This document shows, piece by piece, positions 7,314 to 9,616 of a stretch of DNA of 9,616 nt (positions are counted from its first letter, which is position 1; the number at the start of each line of letters is the position of its first letter). The notes below the pieces were generated by a model, which saw nothing but the letters and a program-made list of their open reading frames with translations, did not search any database and had not been told where the DNA came from. A program made the position numbers and the translations under genes. The stretch spans positions 1 through 9,616 of the forward strand of contig CAZGKY010000080.1 in assembly GCA_964525625.1 (NCBI GenBank), given 5' to 3'. Source of the stretch: Stramentimicrobium sp964525625. Its GTDB lineage: Bacteria > Atribacterota > Phoenicimicrobiia > Phoenicimicrobiales > Stramentimicrobiaceae.

Positions 7314-7360
7314 ATTTTACCAGATTTTCTTTTTAAAATAAGTATGATTTAATTTTACCA
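7314..7360 (-). promoter_or_regulatory. Two copies of an extended -10-like TGGTAAAAT upstream of the LUD gene
   Basis: On the minus strand TGGTAAAAT occurs at 7352-7360 and 7314-7322. Each fits an extended -10 element (TGn followed by TAAAAT), but neither has a convincing -35. A third, weaker possibility is TTAAAT and TACAAT 17 bases apart nearer the gene. The LUD gene probably has its own promoter in this 158-base gap, but I cannot say which. Confidence 0.22.
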
Positions 7361-7389
7361 TCACTTTACTATTTTAATTTCAGGTTAAT

Positions 7390-8700
7390 TTATTGGATTA
7401 AATTTTCCAATTCCCTTTTATAAGCTTGTTCTCTCATTAAATTCTTGTAATCTTTATCTTGAAAAGTATATTTAAAGTTAGTATGAATATCATATCTGTC
7501 CTCTATTAGGGCAACTACATCCTCCACGAAGACTAATTCTTCATCGGTGGGAATCACAAATATCTTCACCTTTGAATCTGGAGCAGATATATCAGATTCT
7601 TTATTTCTAGTTCTGGCTAAATTATTCTTTTCTGGATCATATTTAATACCCAATATTTCTAAACCATCTAATACCTTGGAACGAATTAAACCACTCATTT
7701 CACCTACACCGGCTGTAAAAATAAGGGCATCTAATCTACCCAAAACAGCAGTATAAGCTCCTATATATTTTTTTAACCTATAAACTTCCATTTCAATAGC
7801 CAGTTGAGCTCTTTGGTCGCCCTCTTTAGCAGCCTTGATAACATCTCTTCTATCTACATACTTTCCAGTAATTCCCAGTAGTCCACTTTTTTTATTTAAT
7901 ATAGCATCAATCTCTCTGGGAGAATAACCTTCTTTTTCCATCACATAGAAGTCTAAGGCCGCATCATGGTCCCCTGCTCTGGTACCCATAATAGCACCTT
8001 CCAGTGGAGTAAATCCCATACTGGTATCATAGGAAAGACCATTTTTGACAGCATTTATGCTTACCCCATTTCCAATATGACAGCTAATTAGATTACACTG
8101 AAAAGGGTCTTTCTTTAAGAGTACTGCTGCTCTTTTTGCTACATACAACAAAGAAGTTCCATGAAATCCATATCTTCTTACTCCATATTTTGCATACCAT
8201 TCATAGGGTACGGCATACATATAAACATATGGTGGCATGGTCTGATGCCAGGCCGTATCCATAATAGCAGCATGGGGTATATCTGGTAATAGCTCCATGG
8301 CTGCTTCTATACCCATAATATTAGGTGGATTATGTAAAGGGGCTAGCACTGATAAATCTTTAAAGGTTTTTATAACTTCCTCATTAATAAGAACAGATTT
8401 AGAAAACTTTTCACCACCATGAACTACCCTGTGTCCTACAGCAGAAATTTCAGATAATTCCTTGATCACACCATGTTCAGGATGAATAAGTTGTTCAATT
8501 ATTATTTTTATTGCTTCTTTATGAGTGGGACAATCATGTTGTATAGTTACCTTTTCTTTATTATTAACTTCATGAATACAAAAAGAATTACCAATAGTTA
8601 CTCTTTCTACAATTCCTTTTGCCATAATCTCTTTTTCAGTCCAGTTATAAAGTTGATATTTTACTGAGGAACTTCCACAATTAAAGGACAAGATAATCAT
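7390..8700 (-). CDS. ackA: Acetate kinase
   Basis: AckA interconverts acetyl phosphate plus ADP with acetate plus ATP, giving substrate-level ATP in fermentation or activating acetate; it is a cytoplasmic homodimer of the ASKHA fold. From the ATG at 8700 there are 436 residues, and key positions carry the same numbers as in the Methanosarcina thermophila enzyme: Asn7, Ser10, Ser12, Lys14, Arg91, His123, Asp148, His180, His208, Asn211 and Arg241, with the C-terminal PTDEE glutamate. RYGFHGTS and MGTRAGDHD are intact. An upstream TTG at 8706 would add two residues but sits three bases from AAGGAG; the ATG has the ideal nine. The protein exceeds the usual ~400 residues by a charged tail (about 403-436) with no motif I know. 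No phosphotransacetylase gene is nearby, and the upstream gap of about 260 bases suggests its own promoter. Confidence 0.96.
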   Translation of the reverse strand: MIILSFNCGSSSVKYQLYNWTEKEIMAKGIVERVTIGNSFCIHEVNNKEKVTIQHDCPTHKEAIKIIIEQLIHPEHGVIKELSEISAVGHRVVHGGEKFSKSVLINEEVIKTFKDLSVLAPLHNPPNIMGIEAAMELLPDIPHAAIMDTAWHQTMPPYVYMYAVPYEWYAKYGVRRYGFHGTSLLYVAKRAAVLLKKDPFQCNLISCHIGNGVSINAVKNGLSYDTSMGFTPLEGAIMGTRAGDHDAALDFYVMEKEGYSPREIDAILNKKSGLLGITGKYVDRRDVIKAAKEGDQRAQLAIEMEVYRLKKYIGAYTAVLGRLDALIFTAGVGEMSGLIRSKVLDGLEILGIKYDPEKNNLARTRNKESDISAPDSKVKIFVIPTDEELVFVEDVVALIEDRYDIHTNFKYTFQDKDYKNLMREQAYKRELENLIQ

Positions 8701-8709
8701 TATCAATTT

Positions 8710-8715
8710 CTCCTT
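8710..8715 (-). promoter_or_regulatory. Ribosome binding site deciding the ackA start
   Basis: AAGGAG lies nine bases before the ATG at 8700 but only three before the in-frame TTG at 8706, so it selects the ATG. Confidence 0.75.
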
Positions 8716-8959
8716 ACTTTATAATTTATAAAACCTGCCTATCTATAATTTACACTTTCTTTACCAACCTCTTTATCAGGCAAAGGTATAGTTACGAAAA
8801 TAGCAAGTAAACAAAGCACCCCCTTTTCCATAGAAATACTTTAAAAATTTAAAAATTACTCCCATAACAACACTGTTACTGTTCAGTGATCGCAAAAAGC
8901 CAGTTTTTATTATATCAACCATATCAGAGAATAGCAATTTTAAAATTGATTAATGAACA
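8716..8959. other. Intergenic region between the PlsY-like gene and ackA
   Basis: No gene is visible. An inverted repeat, CACTG (8871-8875) and CAGTG (8884-8888), could form a small hairpin about 70 bases after the PlsY-like stop, but no clear T-tract follows in the minus direction. The ackA promoter should lie here; several AT-rich TATA-like sequences occur near 8720-8755 and none has a clear -35 partner. Confidence 0.4.
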
Positions 8960-9562
8960 CTATTTATGGCTATTTTGAAAATATTTCACCCATTCATTCC
9001 AGTATTTATAACTGATGATAGTGACATTACTTATATAAAAAAATAGCAGATGGAGGTAGCCTAGATAAGACTTATACAATATATAAGGGAGTAAGACAAT
9101 AAAACCCGCCAGAACAATAATAGAATCGAAAGGTGCATCTGTTTTCTTTGGTTTTAAGAAAGTAAATAAAATAAAGGCTGTCCCTAAAATAGTTGGTGCT
9201 TCCCATTTGGTTAGTACAGTCCAGGCTCCAAAGGAGGTTGTTATAGCCTTTCCACCTTTAAATCTTAACATAGGAGAAAAGGAATGTCCTAAAATGCCAC
9301 TAAACGCAGCAAGGGAAATTAAAAAATTATTATGAAATTCTTTACTGGAAATAAATAGAATTAGCGGGAAAACCCCTTTCAAATAATCTAAGAGCAATCC
9401 TAAAATACCAAATTTGAAACCTTTAGCTTTCCAGAGATTAGTTAAACCAGGATTGCCATCGCCAACAAAATGTAAATTTATACCGAATAATCTTGCTAAT
9501 AGGTAGGAATACATAATCGAACCAGAGAGAAACTGTAACAATATTATCATTAGGCTATACAT
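8960..9562 (-). CDS. PlsY-like membrane acyltransferase (glycerol-3-phosphate acyltransferase family), divergent
   Basis: PlsY transfers an acyl group from acyl-phosphate to glycerol-3-phosphate, the first committed step of phospholipid synthesis in most bacteria, in the cytoplasmic membrane. This 200-residue, strongly hydrophobic protein has several membrane segments and the right length and order of motifs: GSIMYSYLLARLFG (14-27), GDGNPGLTNLWKAKG (34-48) for motif 1, and GHSFSPMLRFKGGKA (92-106) for motif 2. It departs from canonical PlsY. The motif-1 Ser of GSGN is Asp35, the following Arg is Lys45, GGKG is GGKA, and the C-terminal His/Asn motif 3 is not recognisable after residue 175. It may be a paralogue with a changed reaction or an inactive form. 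An in-frame TAA immediately precedes the ATG, so the reading frame cannot extend further upstream. Its upstream region is lost, because genuine sequence ends at 9571. No strong ribosome binding site remains. Confidence 0.72.
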   Translation of the reverse strand: MYSLMIILLQFLSGSIMYSYLLARLFGINLHFVGDGNPGLTNLWKAKGFKFGILGLLLDYLKGVFPLILFISSKEFHNNFLISLAAFSGILGHSFSPMLRFKGGKAITTSFGAWTVLTKWEAPTILGTAFILFTFLKPKKTDAPFDSIIVLAGFIVLLPYILYKSYLGYLHLLFFYISNVTIISYKYWNEWVKYFQNSHK

Positions 9563-9571
9563 TTATCTTTC

Positions 9572-9616
9572 AGATCGGAAGAGCACACGTCTGAACTCCA
9601 GTCACCGCTCATTATC
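9572..9616 (+). other. Illumina TruSeq adapter read-through (synthetic, not genomic)
   Basis: From 9572 the sequence is the TruSeq index adapter: AGATCGGAAGAGCACACGTC at 9572-9591, the remainder to CAGTCAC ending at 9605, an 8-base index CGCTCATT (9606-9613, which I recall as i7 index D703), then ATC, the first bases of the next constant segment. It is an untrimmed adapter joined to the contig end and has no biological meaning. Confidence 0.98.

Noticed and set aside
7547..8667. Two plus-strand open frames (7547-7756 and 8473-8667) opposite ackA
   Set aside because: Both are antisense shadows of acetate kinase, one of the most secure calls in the window.
8701..8706. TTG at 8706 as the ackA start
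   Set aside because: It lies three bases from the Shine-Dalgarno sequence, whereas the ATG at 8700 has nine-base spacing and gives active-site numbering identical to the characterised enzyme.
8871..8888. CACTG/CAGTG hairpin as terminator of the PlsY-like gene
   Set aside because: The stem is only 5 bp with an 8-base loop, and no T-tract follows in the direction of transcription.
1..9571. CRISPR array, tRNA/rRNA genes, insertion sequences or a defence island
   Set aside because: I read both strands for regularly spaced direct repeats, tRNA arm motifs, transposase-like proteins and terminal inverted repeats and saw none; all genes are ordinary housekeeping or envelope families.

Overview
This is an AT-rich bacterial stretch (about one third G+C by eye) holding seven protein-coding genes. 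One is cut by the left edge, and the right edge ends in synthetic sequencing adapter. The organism is diderm: the largest gene encodes a secreted protein ending in an Omp85-type outer-membrane barrel. Acetate kinase next to a LUD-domain protein fits a fermentative anaerobe. I would guess Atribacterota (JS1-like) or another low-GC diderm phylum such as Dictyoglomota. That placement is inference from composition and gene types; no marker gene is present.

Layout. Positions 1-465 (minus) hold the N-terminal part of a polyprenyl-phosphate sugar-1-phosphate transferase (MraY/WecA/TagO family). Positions 466-883 have no convincing gene but contain several small dyads. Positions 884-2020 (minus) encode a membrane-anchored amidohydrolase-2 protein. 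It is transcribed divergently, from back-to-back sigma70-like promoters, from a 1037-residue plus-strand protein (2158-5271) that joins a gluzincin-like protease domain, a TolB-like propeller and an Omp85-like barrel. The remaining genes are all on the minus strand: long-form glucose-1-phosphate thymidylyltransferase (5390-6460), LUD/LutC-like protein (6581-7231), acetate kinase (7390-8700) and a divergent PlsY-like membrane protein (8960-9562).

How they fit together. The WecA-type enzyme and the nucleotidyltransferase both serve surface-glycan synthesis, the PlsY-like protein suggests phospholipid synthesis, and the protease-propeller-barrel protein acts at the outer membrane, so the window leans towards envelope biology. 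AckA and the LUD protein belong to organic-acid metabolism. Gaps between minus-strand genes are 120-420 bases, so this looks like separate transcription units rather than one operon. I see no CRISPR array, transposase, tRNA, rRNA or defence system.

The points most worth checking are the Illumina adapter fused to the right end (9572-9616), the three-module outer-membrane protein with an intact HExxH motif, the PlsY-like protein whose catalytic motifs are altered, and the dyad centred on the -10 box of the thymidylyltransferase promoter. I found no clear undescribed multi-gene system.
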